Shown here in pieces: positions 33,223 to 41,963 of a stretch of 47,161 nucleotides of DNA. Within the stretch, counting starts at the first letter, position 1. Each line of letters opens with the position of its first letter. Origin of the DNA: CAKRJP01 sp963589425 (lineage in GTDB: Bacteria; Bacillota; Clostridia; Lachnospirales; Lachnospiraceae); contig CAVAKZ010000016.1 in NCBI GenBank assembly GCA_963589425.1, positions 1 to 47,161 on the forward strand, read 5' to 3'. Below the pieces are notes generated by a model. That model did not search any database. It was given only the letters and a program-made list of their open reading frames with translations, and was not told where the DNA came from. The position numbers and the translations under genes are program-made.

Positions 33223-34638
33223 ATGGATATTGATGTAAATGTTATTGAAAAGATGGTTCGAAAAGCGATTGCAGAGCAGGCAGGAGAAGCTAAGCCAGCA
33301 GCACCTGTAGTAGAGGCAGGAGATTATGGTGTTTTCGATACCATGAATGGAGCTATTGAAGCATCTGTAATTGCACAGCAGGAGCTCTTACATTCAACAA
33401 TGGCTCAGAGACAAAAATATGTAGATGTTATCCGGGAAACGGTTTTAAAAAGAGAAAATCTGGAAATGATGTCTTTACTTTCTGTTGAGGAGACAAAGAT
33501 CGGTAAATATGAGCATAAGCTTATTAAGAATCGTTTGGCAGCAGAGAAGACACCTGGAACAGAAGATCTTATCACAGAAGCAAAGACAGGGGATAACGGT
33601 CTTACACTTATTGAATATTGCCCATTTGGAGTTATCGGAGCAATTACCCCAACTACAAATCCAACAGAAACCATTATCTGCAATTCTATTTCCATGATTG
33701 CAGGTGGAAATACAGTAGTATTTAGCCCACATCCAAGAGCAACAAAGGTTTCGCACCTTCTTGTTAAGTTACTTAACAAGGCATTGGAGGAAGCTGGAGC
33801 TCCGGCAAATATGATCACTACCGTAAAGGAGCCATCTATTGCAAATACCAATGCAATGTGTGAGCATCCGAAGATTAGAATGTTGGTTGCAACCGGCGGA
33901 CCTTCTATCGTAAGAAAAGTAATGTCTACAGGAAAGAAGGCAATTGGAGCAGGAGCCGGTAATCCACCGGTTGTTGTTGATGAGACTGCTGATATCGAAA
34001 AGGCAGCAAAGGACATTGTCGATGGATGCTCTTTTGATAATAACGTTCCTTGTATTGCTGAGAAAGAGGTATTTGCTGTAGATCAGATCTGTGATTATCT
34101 CATTCACTGCATGAAGCAGAATGGGGCTTATGAGATGACAGATCCGGCAATGATCGAGAAATTGGATCAGTTAGTAACCAACGAGAAGGGGGCTCCAAAG
34201 GTAGAATTCGTAGGAAAGAGTGCTCCTTATATCTTAGACAAGCTTGGTATTCGGGTTGGAGACGATGTTCGTGTAATTATTATGGAAGCAAAGAAGGATC
34301 ATCATCTGGTAACAGAAGAGATGATGATGCCTATTCTTCCAATTGTACGTTGTCATGATGTAGATGAAGCCATTGACAATGCTTATGAGGCAGAGCATGG
34401 TAATCGTCATACAGCTATGATGCATTCAAAGAACGTAGACAAGCTTACAAAGATGGCAAGACTTCTTGAGACAACCATCTTCGTTAAAAATGCTCCTTCC
34501 TTCGCTGGAATCGGTGTAGGTGGAGAAGGCCATACAACCTTTACTATTGCAGGCCCAACAGGAGAAGGCTTAACAAGTGCCCGCTCCTTCTGCAGAAAGA
34601 GAAAGTGTGTAATGGCTGATGCCTTACATATCAGATAA
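33223..34638 (+). CDS. CoA-acylating aldehyde dehydrogenase (PduP/EutE-like), active
   Basis: Oxidises propionaldehyde to propionyl-CoA with NAD+. The nucleophile is Cys277 in FDNNVPCIAEKE, and the NAD site region GVIGAITPTTNPTET is present. The N-terminus (MDIDVNVIEKMVRKAIAEQ, then an Ala/Pro linker) is a typical encapsulation helix of PduP. 471 residues. This is the competent partner of the Cys-less paralogue upstream. The start at 33223 follows CGGAGGGAAATATC; a longer in-frame start overlapping eutJ was rejected. Confidence 0.94.
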   Translation: MDIDVNVIEKMVRKAIAEQAGEAKPAAPVVEAGDYGVFDTMNGAIEASVIAQQELLHSTMAQRQKYVDVIRETVLKRENLEMMSLLSVEETKIGKYEHKLIKNRLAAEKTPGTEDLITEAKTGDNGLTLIEYCPFGVIGAITPTTNPTETIICNSISMIAGGNTVVFSPHPRATKVSHLLVKLLNKALEEAGAPANMITTVKEPSIANTNAMCEHPKIRMLVATGGPSIVRKVMSTGKKAIGAGAGNPPVVVDETADIEKAAKDIVDGCSFDNNVPCIAEKEVFAVDQICDYLIHCMKQNGAYEMTDPAMIEKLDQLVTNEKGAPKVEFVGKSAPYILDKLGIRVGDDVRVIIMEAKKDHHLVTEEMMMPILPIVRCHDVDEAIDNAYEAEHGNRHTAMMHSKNVDKLTKMARLLETTIFVKNAPSFAGIGVGGEGHTTFTIAGPTGEGLTSARSFCRKRKCVMADALHIR

Positions 34639-34652
34639 GGAGAGGTTTTTGT

Positions 34653-36002
34653 ATGGGCGTTTTAGAACAAATTAAAGATGCCGGTATTGTTGGCTGCGGA
34701 GGTGCAGGTTTCCCGACCCATGTGAAGTTGAATTGCCAGGTAGAGTACCTGATTGTGAATGCGGCTGAGTGTGAGCCTTTACTTCGTACTGACAGATACC
34801 TGATGCTGAATAAAGCAGAAGAAATCATAACAGCTTTAGAAGCTGTAGCAGAATTAACCAAGGCCCAGAAAATCTATATAGCATTGAAAGAAACCTACAG
34901 GGATGAGATTTCATCCCTGCAGGCTGCAATAGATGCTAAAAATAGTCGGGTTCAGTTATTCATGCTGAAGAACTTTTATCCTGCTGGTGATGAGCAGATT
35001 ATGGTATTGGAAGTAACAGGACGTACAGTACCGCCTACAGGAATCCCTTTAGATGTAGGTGCTGTTGTTTCTAACGTTGCCTCTATGTATGGAATTTACG
35101 AAGCCATTCAGGGAATTCCCTTTACCCAGAAGTATCTTACAGTAACTGGTGCAGTTGCACATCCAATTATTGTGAAGGCTCCTCTTGGAACTCCATTTGC
35201 AGACTGTTTAAAGGCTGCCGGTGGAACTACAACAGACAACTACCATATCTTGGTAGGTGGGCCAATGATGGGCAAATTATATCCAAAGTCAGATTTGGAC
35301 AAGTATTCTGTAACAAAAACTACTTCCGGTATTGTTATTGTGCCGGATGATACACGTTTAGTGCAAATGAGAGAGACCTCCATTAAGAGCATTATGAAAC
35401 GTGCAAAGGGTTCTTGTATCCAGTGCCAGACTTGTACGCAGATGTGTCCAAGATATTTAAGCGGACATCCTTTGGCACCTCATAAGATCATGCGTAAGCT
35501 GGCTTATGCAGATGGCGTTGAATCTGTATTGGATGATCCGGATATTAAGGAAGCCATGACTTGTAGCGAGTGTGGTGTCTGTGAAGCCTTTGCCTGTCCT
35601 ATGGGACTTGCTCCAAGACAGGTGAATGTTCAGGTTAAGAATGCATTAAGACAAAGTGGATTTAGATACCAAAAGGATACAGAGACAAAGTTCAAATCCA
35701 GAGAAGACAGAGAATACAGAAGAATTCCATCTCATAGAATTGCTGCAAGACTGGGAGTCGAGCAGTACTATGATTATACAATCAGAGAGCTTAGTGAGCT
35801 GGCTCCTGAGAAAATCAACCTATCCTTGCAGCAGCACATTGGTGCACCGGCAGAGCCTGTAGTACAGGTAGGGGATAAGGTTTCAAAAGGTAGTCTTATT
35901 GGTAAGTTGCCGGAGAAGGGTCTGGGAGCAAATATTCATTGTGGAATTGATGGAATTGTTCGTAAGATTGAGAACGGCATCGTAGAAATTGAAAGAATAT
36001 AA
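34653..36002 (+). CDS. PduS-like iron-sulfur flavoprotein (RnfC fold)
   Basis: The N-terminus (GIVGCGGAGFPTHVKL) is the Gly-rich flavin/NADH site of RnfC/NuoF-like proteins, followed by the SLBB-like middle and two [4Fe-4S] motifs, CIQCQTCTQMCP and CSECGVCEAFACP, then a biotin-like domain at the end. 449 residues. In Salmonella PduS reduces cobalamin, but here the dehydratase is a glycyl radical enzyme, so a different electron task is more likely: reoxidising NADH or feeding the activating enzyme. The next gene, PduT-like, is its natural partner. Confidence 0.9.
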   Translation: MGVLEQIKDAGIVGCGGAGFPTHVKLNCQVEYLIVNAAECEPLLRTDRYLMLNKAEEIITALEAVAELTKAQKIYIALKETYRDEISSLQAAIDAKNSRVQLFMLKNFYPAGDEQIMVLEVTGRTVPPTGIPLDVGAVVSNVASMYGIYEAIQGIPFTQKYLTVTGAVAHPIIVKAPLGTPFADCLKAAGGTTTDNYHILVGGPMMGKLYPKSDLDKYSVTKTTSGIVIVPDDTRLVQMRETSIKSIMKRAKGSCIQCQTCTQMCPRYLSGHPLAPHKIMRKLAYADGVESVLDDPDIKEAMTCSECGVCEAFACPMGLAPRQVNVQVKNALRQSGFRYQKDTETKFKSREDREYRRIPSHRIAARLGVEQYYDYTIRELSELAPEKINLSLQQHIGAPAEPVVQVGDKVSKGSLIGKLPEKGLGANIHCGIDGIVRKIENGIVEIERI

Positions 36003-36013
36003 GGAGAGCTCAC

Positions 36014-36559
36014 ATGATAACGATTGGATTTTTAGAAAGTAATAGCATAGCCCGAGGTATTGAGGCCGCAGATGCTATGCTCAAGGCAGCGGAGATCCGT
36101 CTGGTAGCGGCTCGTCCGAGCTGTCCCGGAAAATATCATATTATGATCAGCGGAGAGGTTTCCGCAGTGCAGTCGGCAATGGATGCCGGCAAAGAAAGGA
36201 TTGGCGGCTCCTTAATCGACGAGCTGGTAATTCCAAGAGTACATCCTCAGGTAATTGAAGCGATTAATTTATCTACTATGCCTGAGAAAATTAAAGCTGT
36301 CGGTGTTATGGAGTATTTCTCTGTAGTACAGGCTGTCATCGGTGCAGATGCGGCTGTAAAGGCAGCAGGAGTTACTCTTATGGAGGTTCGTTTAGGAACC
36401 GGTATCGGCGGAAAATCCTTTGTAACCTTAACAGGAGATGTATCAGCAGTGGAGGCTGCTGTGGAGGCAGGATGCAAGAAGGCAATCGAGGACGGCTTGT
36501 TAATTAGCCAGGTAGTACTTCCACATCCACACCAGGATTTAATTCCAACTCTTTTATAG
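36014..36559 (+). CDS. PduT-like shell trimer with pore Fe-S Cys (BMC-T)
   Basis: Two BMC domains in 181 residues (IGFLESNSIARGIEAADAML; VMEYFSVVQAVIGADAAVKAAGV). Cys37 in ARPSCPGKYHIM corresponds to PduT Cys38, where three subunits hold a [4Fe-4S] cluster in the central pore. PduS binds PduT in Salmonella, so this pair can move electrons across the shell. Last gene of the operon, followed by a strong terminator 71 bp on. Confidence 0.93.
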   Translation: MITIGFLESNSIARGIEAADAMLKAAEIRLVAARPSCPGKYHIMISGEVSAVQSAMDAGKERIGGSLIDELVIPRVHPQVIEAINLSTMPEKIKAVGVMEYFSVVQAVIGADAAVKAAGVTLMEVRLGTGIGGKSFVTLTGDVSAVEAAVEAGCKKAIEDGLLISQVVLPHPHQDLIPTLL

Positions 36560-36630
36560 GTAGGATTGTTTCCTAGGTGTTATGCCTTAGAAAAGTTATA
36601 AAAAAGAAAAGAAGAAAAACTGAGAAAAAT

Positions 36631-36670
36631 GGATTTCCAGGATTTTGTCCTGGAAATCCGTTTTTTTATT
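36631..36670 (+). terminator. Terminator of the microcompartment operon
   Basis: GGATTTCCAGGA and TCCTGGAAATCC form a 12-bp perfect stem with a short TTTTG loop, then G and seven T. Strong. Confidence 0.95.
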
Positions 36671-36692
36671 TTTCTTCTCTTAGATTGTACTA

Positions 36693-37571
36693 TTAGCTCT
36701 TTTCTTCCGGTGAGATATCATTAGCATTTTTTAGGTAGATATAAATGCCTAAAATAACTAAAATGCCGCCGATAATCTGCTGGATTCCAGGTACCTGCCC
36801 GAAAAGGAAGAGAGCTAAAATCGATGCGAATACCGGTTCTCCAAGTTTCATATTGGAAATCAAGGCAGTAGGGAGATATTTTAATCCCCAGTTGAAAATA
36901 CTGTGTCCCATTAAGGTGCAGAAGAGACAAAGCAAAAATCCCCAGAGATAATTCATACCACCGTAACCATATACAGGAGTTTTGCTAAATAGGTTAAATA
37001 CAAATAAAGTAAGGGTTGTGGTTCCATATACAAAGAAGGTATAAACTGTGGTGGATAATCCTTTTCTTTGTCTGGATCCGATCATGGTATAAATAGCCAT
37101 GAAGCAAGCTCCCATTAAAGCTAGGCTGTCCCCTCTGATAATGGCACTGCCGCCAGACCGATCTGCCATAGCTAACACGACACTTCCGCCAAAGGTAATG
37201 GCGATTCCTAAAAGACCGGAACGAGAACATTTTTCCCGGAATAGGAGGTAGGAGAATATGCAAATAAAGAAAACTTCCGTATCCACTAAAACTGTGCTAG
37301 AAGAAACGCTGGTATAACGGATGGATTCAAAATAGCAGGTAAAGTGACAAGCTAAGAAAAATCCGCTTATCATGCACCAAAGAATATTTTTCCTAGTAAG
37401 AGATTTTAACTCTTCCTGGTGTTTGAAAAGAACCACAGGAAGCAAACACAAAGTGGTAAAGCCCATTCGATAAAAGGCTAGTACAGCTGAAGGTGCAGTG
37501 GCATATTTTACAAATATAGCTGAAAATGAAACACCAATAACACCAAGTAATACAATTAATTTTGTTTTCAT
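36693..37571 (-). CDS. EamA/DMT-superfamily transporter
   Basis: A 292-residue protein with ten predicted helices in two EamA repeats (first: SFSAIFVKYATAPSAVLAFYRM; second: YLPTALISNMKLGEPVFASIL). Members export amino acids, purines or other metabolites, or import drug-like compounds. Convergent to the microcompartment operon. Substrate unknown; no sign of function within the diol locus. Confidence 0.85.
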   Translation of the reverse strand: MKTKLIVLLGVIGVSFSAIFVKYATAPSAVLAFYRMGFTTLCLLPVVLFKHQEELKSLTRKNILWCMISGFFLACHFTCYFESIRYTSVSSSTVLVDTEVFFICIFSYLLFREKCSRSGLLGIAITFGGSVVLAMADRSGGSAIIRGDSLALMGACFMAIYTMIGSRQRKGLSTTVYTFFVYGTTTLTLFVFNLFSKTPVYGYGGMNYLWGFLLCLFCTLMGHSIFNWGLKYLPTALISNMKLGEPVFASILALFLFGQVPGIQQIIGGILVILGIYIYLKNANDISPEEKS

Positions 37572-37697
37572 AAAAATCCTTTCTTGCTATATCAACTTCC
37601 TTTTTACAAGAATCTTATTATGAGTATATTCTTTCTAGAAATGTAAAGCAAGAATTATCTACGAGGAATTGTTGGAAAATTAACATTTGTAGTGATA

Positions 37698-37772
37698 ACA
37701 GTTTATGCAGGAATATTCACATTTTATACAGGTAAAAGGACGGTTTATGCATATTCTATTGTTAGTTTATAA
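37698..37772 (+). promoter_or_regulatory. Array of LytTR-type operator boxes
   Basis: ACAGTTTATGC (37698), ACATTTTATAC (37719) and ACGGTTTATGC (37740) are direct repeats with exactly 21-bp spacing, and TTAGTTTATAA (37762) continues the series at 22 bp. The first nine bases of the first box fit the LytTR consensus [TA][AC][CA]GTTN[AG][TG] at every position. A LytTR regulator gene lies 3.3 kb downstream. Confidence 0.6.
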
Positions 37773-37786
37773 AAAATATATAAAAT
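37759..37786 (+). promoter_or_regulatory. Putative promoter of the DAACS transporter gene
   Basis: TTGTTA (37759-37764), 16 bp, TAAAAT (37781-37786), directly downstream of the LytTR boxes. Confidence 0.45.
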
Positions 37787-37842
37787 AAGTTTATAGAATT
37801 GAGAGGTCGTAATAAAAAAGAAAGAAGGAGTTGGAAAATCTT

Positions 37843-39090
37843 ATGGAAAAAAAGAAAAAATTTTCAGTGTCCCTTACCACCCAGATCCTGATTGCCACTG
37901 TAGGAGGCATTTTGTTCGGAACAGTGGTTGGTGAGTGGGCCACCAATTTGAAATTTATTGGAGATATCTTTATTCGTCTGATCCAGATGTCAGTAGTACT
38001 CTTGGTTATGTCTGCCGTAGCAGGAGCTGTGGGAAGCGGTGATGGCCAGGATGTAGGAAAAATGGGTTTTCATACCTTTAAGTGGATTATTGGATTTACG
38101 GTAGTAGCAGCGGGATTAGGTGTAATCCTTTCCATTCTTTTTCAGCCGGGGGTTGGAATTTCACTGTCAGATGCAGAGCAGGTTGCAGAGCAGACTGTAG
38201 AATCCGCATCCCTTCAAGAAACCATTCTGAACTTCGTGCCAACTAACATTGTGTCCTCAATGGCAGATGGTTCCATGGTGCCTTGTATCGTATTTGCCCT
38301 ATTCTTTGGCGTGGCTATGGGGGCCTATGCAAAAGAATCTGGGAATCGAATTATCGTTGACTGGGTAACAAGCTTAAATGCAGTTATTACAAATATTATT
38401 AAGAATGTAATGGTAGTGGCTCCTATCGGTATCTTTTGCTTGTTGGCGAATGTTGCCGGTTCTACTGGAATCAAGGTAATTATTCCAATGTTGAAATTTT
38501 TATTAGTTCTTCTTATAGGAGATGCTATTCAATTTATTTTATTTACCCCTCTTACAGCAGTTCTTTGCAAGGTAAATCTCTTTAAGATGCCAAAGAAATT
38601 TGCGAAAATGTCCATTATGGCAGTGACTACAACTTCTGGAGCAATCTGTCTTCCGACAAAAATCGAGGATGAGGTTACAAAGTTTGGTGTAAGTCGTAAA
38701 GTAGCTGATTTTACCGGACCTATTACCATGTCCATGAACAGTTGTGGAGCAGCCCAGTGTTATGTGGCAGCAATCTTTTTCATGGCCCAGGCAACGGGAG
38801 TTGCGATGACGCCTTATCAGATGGGTATGGCCATTTTACTTTCCTGCCTCATGTGCTTAGGAACTATTTCCGTTCCAGGCGGTTCCGTAATTGTTTATAC
38901 ATTCCTGGCAAGTTCCCTAGGACTGTCCTTAGACAGCATTGCTGTATTGATTGGAATCGACTGGTTTGCAGGAATGTTCCGTACCTTGATGAATGTAGAC
39001 GTAGATGTTATGGTAGGTATGCTGGTAGCTAATAAGCTTGGCGAGTTAGACCATGATGTGTTTGATGAGAAAAAGAGCGTCACTTATTAA
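37843..39090 (+). CDS. Dicarboxylate/amino acid:cation symporter (SDF/DAACS family)
   Basis: A 415-residue SDF-fold transporter (helices, two hairpins). HP1 reads TTTSGAICLP where homologues have a Ser-rich SSSAA(T)LP; the helix-7 NMDGT sodium-site motif is replaced by NSCGA; the final helix has DWFAGMFRTLMNVDVD, where the Asp that binds the substrate amino group in GltPh is Gly but the Arg is kept. So a carboxylate other than an alpha-amino acid is likely, and ion coupling may be altered. ATG chosen 12 bp after AAGAAGGAG. Probably controlled by the downstream LytS/LytTR pair. Confidence 0.85.
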   Translation: MEKKKKFSVSLTTQILIATVGGILFGTVVGEWATNLKFIGDIFIRLIQMSVVLLVMSAVAGAVGSGDGQDVGKMGFHTFKWIIGFTVVAAGLGVILSILFQPGVGISLSDAEQVAEQTVESASLQETILNFVPTNIVSSMADGSMVPCIVFALFFGVAMGAYAKESGNRIIVDWVTSLNAVITNIIKNVMVVAPIGIFCLLANVAGSTGIKVIIPMLKFLLVLLIGDAIQFILFTPLTAVLCKVNLFKMPKKFAKMSIMAVTTTSGAICLPTKIEDEVTKFGVSRKVADFTGPITMSMNSCGAAQCYVAAIFFMAQATGVAMTPYQMGMAILLSCLMCLGTISVPGGSVIVYTFLASSLGLSLDSIAVLIGIDWFAGMFRTLMNVDVDVMVGMLVANKLGELDHDVFDEKKSVTY

Positions 39091-39147
39091 TTTGATCAAC
39101 AAAACTATTTTATTTAGCCCTTATCGAAAAAAATCATACATAACTAT

Positions 39148-39192
39148 GAAAGAGCCTCTGATGTGGGAACCCCCATGTCAGGGGCTTTTTCG
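39148..39192 (+). terminator. Terminator after the DAACS gene
   Basis: AGAGCCTCTGA...TCAGGGGCTTTTT, with an inner TGGG/CCCCA pairing, then T-run. Good rho-independent terminator, so the regulator genes have their own transcript or depend on readthrough. Confidence 0.8.
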
Positions 39193-39260
39193 AATTGCTT
39201 TTTTGATTTTAGGGCTTTAGAATAGGTGTATGAGATTCAAACAGCCACAGGAGCCATAAA

Positions 39261-41096
39261 ATGACCAACCAGGAATTGATATCAAAACTAATCAGTAACA
39301 TTGCAGTGCTGACCCTAGTAGCGGAAATTCTTTCCAGATTTCCACCTATACAGGAGGCAATTTCCAATGAGAGAAGACGATGGGAACAGATTATTATGCT
39401 GTCCCTTATTTTTGGTGGAATTATAATTTTGTCAACAGCCATTGGCATCAATATAGGAAGCTATCGACTGGACACCAAGGCTATTGGGGCAATTGCAGCA
39501 GGACTATTGGGAGGACCTGTGGTTGGTTTTTTATCCTCCTGCATTGGAGCTTTATATGTGTTATTCTTTTTTGTCCCTAAGACCTTTGCAAAAAGTGCTG
39601 CGTTTTCTACTCTTCTGTGTGGTTTGCTTGGAGCAGGATTTTATCCATATTTTCAGAGAGGAAGATGGAAATACAGAGACCTTTTTGTGCTAGCCTGCTT
39701 TGGAGAACTTGTTGAGATGGTCACCTTGATTCGCATTACAGTATCAATACAAGTGGCAGTATCTGCAATTGTGGATGCGGCAGTGCCTATGATTCTTATG
39801 AATTCTATTGGCATTTTAATCTTCGTAGCTTGTTTTAATACAGTTTTTGTAAGACAGGACATTTCAAGCAGCAGACAACTCCAGCAAATGTTGGACTTAA
39901 CCAAACACTGCATGCCTATTTTCCAAAATGATCTGGTAAAAGGAGAACCTATGAATCATCTGGTGAATCTGATTATTGAGGAAACCGGATGGGTTGGAGC
40001 TATGATTATGGACCATAGGGAAATGTTGGCTTGGAAAATTATTGCAGATCTAGATGTTAAAAGCCCTATGGATCATATGGAAGACATAAAAGAAGCCTGG
40101 AAAGCTTTAGCATTGCCAGAAAATGCTTGGGAAAGTTCCAAAGCTTTAGAGGAAGCTTTAGAAGGCAAAGAAGCAGATCAAGGACTAAAAATCATCAAAA
40201 AACTGTGGGAAATTCCGGAGATTGCAGATTTGGCTATGGAAAAACAGGAGATGGTTACGGTTTTTCCAATTCCCAAAAGCAGTCCCTGGTATCGCACCAT
40301 GAGAGAGTGCTCTGTGGTAGCTGCTCCCTTTGTTATAGAAGGAAAATCCAAAGGGTGTCTGCTAGTCTTTATGAAAAAGCAATGGACAGGAAGAAAAAGT
40401 GAATTAGATATGATTGGAAACCTAGCTACCATAGTATCTTATCAGATGGCAGTCAGGGAATTAGAGAAAAGACAGATGATGCTTCAGAAGGCAGAATTTA
40501 AAGCCTTACAATTTCAAGTGAATCCGCATTTTCTTTTTAATGCCTTAAATACCATTGCCAGCGTCTGCAGGGAAGAACCAAATCGTGCCAGAGAGCTTAT
40601 TGTTACTTTAGCAGAATATTTTCGCTATAATTTGGATTATGAGGCCTATATGGTGTCTCTAAGTGACGAGCTTTCCCATGTTATGGATTATCTGGAGCTT
40701 GAGCGGGCCAGGTTTGAGGATAAGTTGATCGTAAGCTATGAAATTCCTCCTAGAATAGATATCAAAGTACCTACTTTAATTTTACAGCCTATAGTAGAAA
40801 ATGCAGTTCGTCATGGCATTGGCAGGGATGGAAAACGTAGGGTGAAAATTAAGATTCAGGAGTTGGAAGAAAGCTATTTGGTGGAAATTGGTGATAAAGG
40901 GAAAGGCTTTCCTAAAGATGTGCTTGACCAATTATACTCAGGACAAGCCATAGGCAACAGCATTGGACTAAGCAATGTTCATAAACGTTTGAAAAATATA
41001 TATGGAGAGGATGCAGGTCTTCATATTATCAGTGGAGAAGATGGAAGTACTGTATCTATGGAATTTAGAAAAGAAAAAGGAAATGAGAATATATGA
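39261..41096 (+). CDS. LytS-like sensor histidine kinase
   Basis: 611 residues. N-terminal membrane region of the 5TM-5TMR_LYT kind (about residues 1-195), then a GAF-like domain (residues 220-400), a His_kinase domain with the acceptor His423 in QFQVNPHFLFNALNTI, and an HATPase domain with an intact N-box LQPIVENAVRHGI and GDKGKGF. All motifs that are broken in the PocR-sensor of this window are intact here. The stop overlaps the next ATG (ATGA), so it is coupled to the LytTR regulator. Possible stimulus: carboxylates or membrane state; inferred only. Confidence 0.92.
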   Translation: MTNQELISKLISNIAVLTLVAEILSRFPPIQEAISNERRRWEQIIMLSLIFGGIIILSTAIGINIGSYRLDTKAIGAIAAGLLGGPVVGFLSSCIGALYVLFFFVPKTFAKSAAFSTLLCGLLGAGFYPYFQRGRWKYRDLFVLACFGELVEMVTLIRITVSIQVAVSAIVDAAVPMILMNSIGILIFVACFNTVFVRQDISSSRQLQQMLDLTKHCMPIFQNDLVKGEPMNHLVNLIIEETGWVGAMIMDHREMLAWKIIADLDVKSPMDHMEDIKEAWKALALPENAWESSKALEEALEGKEADQGLKIIKKLWEIPEIADLAMEKQEMVTVFPIPKSSPWYRTMRECSVVAAPFVIEGKSKGCLLVFMKKQWTGRKSELDMIGNLATIVSYQMAVRELEKRQMMLQKAEFKALQFQVNPHFLFNALNTIASVCREEPNRARELIVTLAEYFRYNLDYEAYMVSLSDELSHVMDYLELERARFEDKLIVSYEIPPRIDIKVPTLILQPIVENAVRHGIGRDGKRRVKIKIQELEESYLVEIGDKGKGFPKDVLDQLYSGQAIGNSIGLSNVHKRLKNIYGEDAGLHIISGEDGSTVSMEFRKEKGNENI

Positions 41097-41827
41097 AAAT
41101 TGGGATTATAGATGATGAGAGGCCGGCTAGAAGCGAACTAAGCCACCAAGTGTCAGAGATTTTAGCGGAAGTGGAAATCTTTGAGGGAGATAGTGGGGCT
41201 AAGGCTTTAGAAATAGTGGAAAAAGAAAGCCTGGATATTTTGTTTTTAGATATTAATCTGGGAGATATTGCAGGGACAGCTTTGGTAAATGCCATTAAAA
41301 ATATGCAGCCAGGGCTCCAGGTTGTGTTTGTGACGGCATATTCGGAATATGCTATTTTGGCCTTCGAGCTTGGTGTAGATGACTATATTATGAAGCCTTT
41401 TTCTCCAAAACGTTTAGAGAAGGTAGTAGGCCGCTTGAAAGAGCGAAGGAAGGGACAAACTAAGCTGTTAGAAGAGGGGAAGAATCAAACACTACCAAAA
41501 AGGATAGCCATTAATGTTGGGGCCAAAACCATTTTTGAAGATGTAGAAAATATTGTCTATATTGAAACCTATAATCGAGGCTGCATGGTTTATACGACTT
41601 CCAATGCCTATAGTGATAGCCGAACCATTGGAGAATATGAAAAGAAGTTGGGAAATGGCAGGTTTTTTAGAATTCATAAAAGCTATCTCATTAATATTGA
41701 TAAGGTTTCAGAGGTGTTTCCTTGGGGGAATAATAGCTTTAACCTTAGGATGCAGGGGTACGAAAAGAACATGCTACCCATAAGCAGGGACAAAATGAAG
41801 GTTTTAAGACAGCTTCTGGAATCATGA
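41093..41827 (+). CDS. LytTR-family response regulator
   Basis: Receiver domain (IGIIDDERPARSEL; phospho-Asp in ILFLDINLGD; Lys in DDYIMKPFSP) followed by a LytTR DNA-binding domain (IAINVGAKTIFEDVENIVYIE, FRIHKSYLINIDKVSEVFP). 244 residues. LytTR domains bind direct repeats spaced by about two helical turns; such repeats lie before the DAACS gene. Translationally coupled to the sensor. Confidence 0.93.
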   Translation: MKIGIIDDERPARSELSHQVSEILAEVEIFEGDSGAKALEIVEKESLDILFLDINLGDIAGTALVNAIKNMQPGLQVVFVTAYSEYAILAFELGVDDYIMKPFSPKRLEKVVGRLKERRKGQTKLLEEGKNQTLPKRIAINVGAKTIFEDVENIVYIETYNRGCMVYTTSNAYSDSRTIGEYEKKLGNGRFFRIHKSYLINIDKVSEVFPWGNNSFNLRMQGYEKNMLPISRDKMKVLRQLLES

Positions 41828-41915
41828 AAATAAATGGTAATATTTAGGGATATGTGGACATAATGAAAGTGTTGTAGAAAATATATCCGGAATTGTAGAC
41901 TTCATGAATTTAATG

Positions 41916-41924
41916 TGCTAAAAT
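41916..41924 (+). promoter_or_regulatory. Putative yerC-like gene promoter with palindrome
   Basis: TGCTAAAAT is an extended -10; TAGACT 17 bp upstream is a weak -35. The 8-bp palindrome GAACGTTC follows within 20 bp, a possible operator for this TrpR-like regulator. Confidence 0.35.
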
Positions 41925-41963
41925 GTCAATGTACGGAACGTTCGTGAAGGAGATATATAAGGT

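Noticed and set aside
33405..34016. A 203-codon minus-strand frame opposite pduP
   Set aside because: Shadow of a codon-biased highly expressed gene; no independent evidence.
34653..36002. B12-dependent propanediol pathway implied by the PduS-like gene
   Set aside because: No B12-dependent dehydratase subunits, reactivase, cobalamin enzyme or recognisable B12 riboswitch is present; the dehydratase is a glycyl radical enzyme.
17801..36559. Fucose/rhamnose-type (aldolase-containing) glycyl-radical locus
   Set aside because: No aldolase, sugar isomerase or sugar kinase was found in or around the locus.
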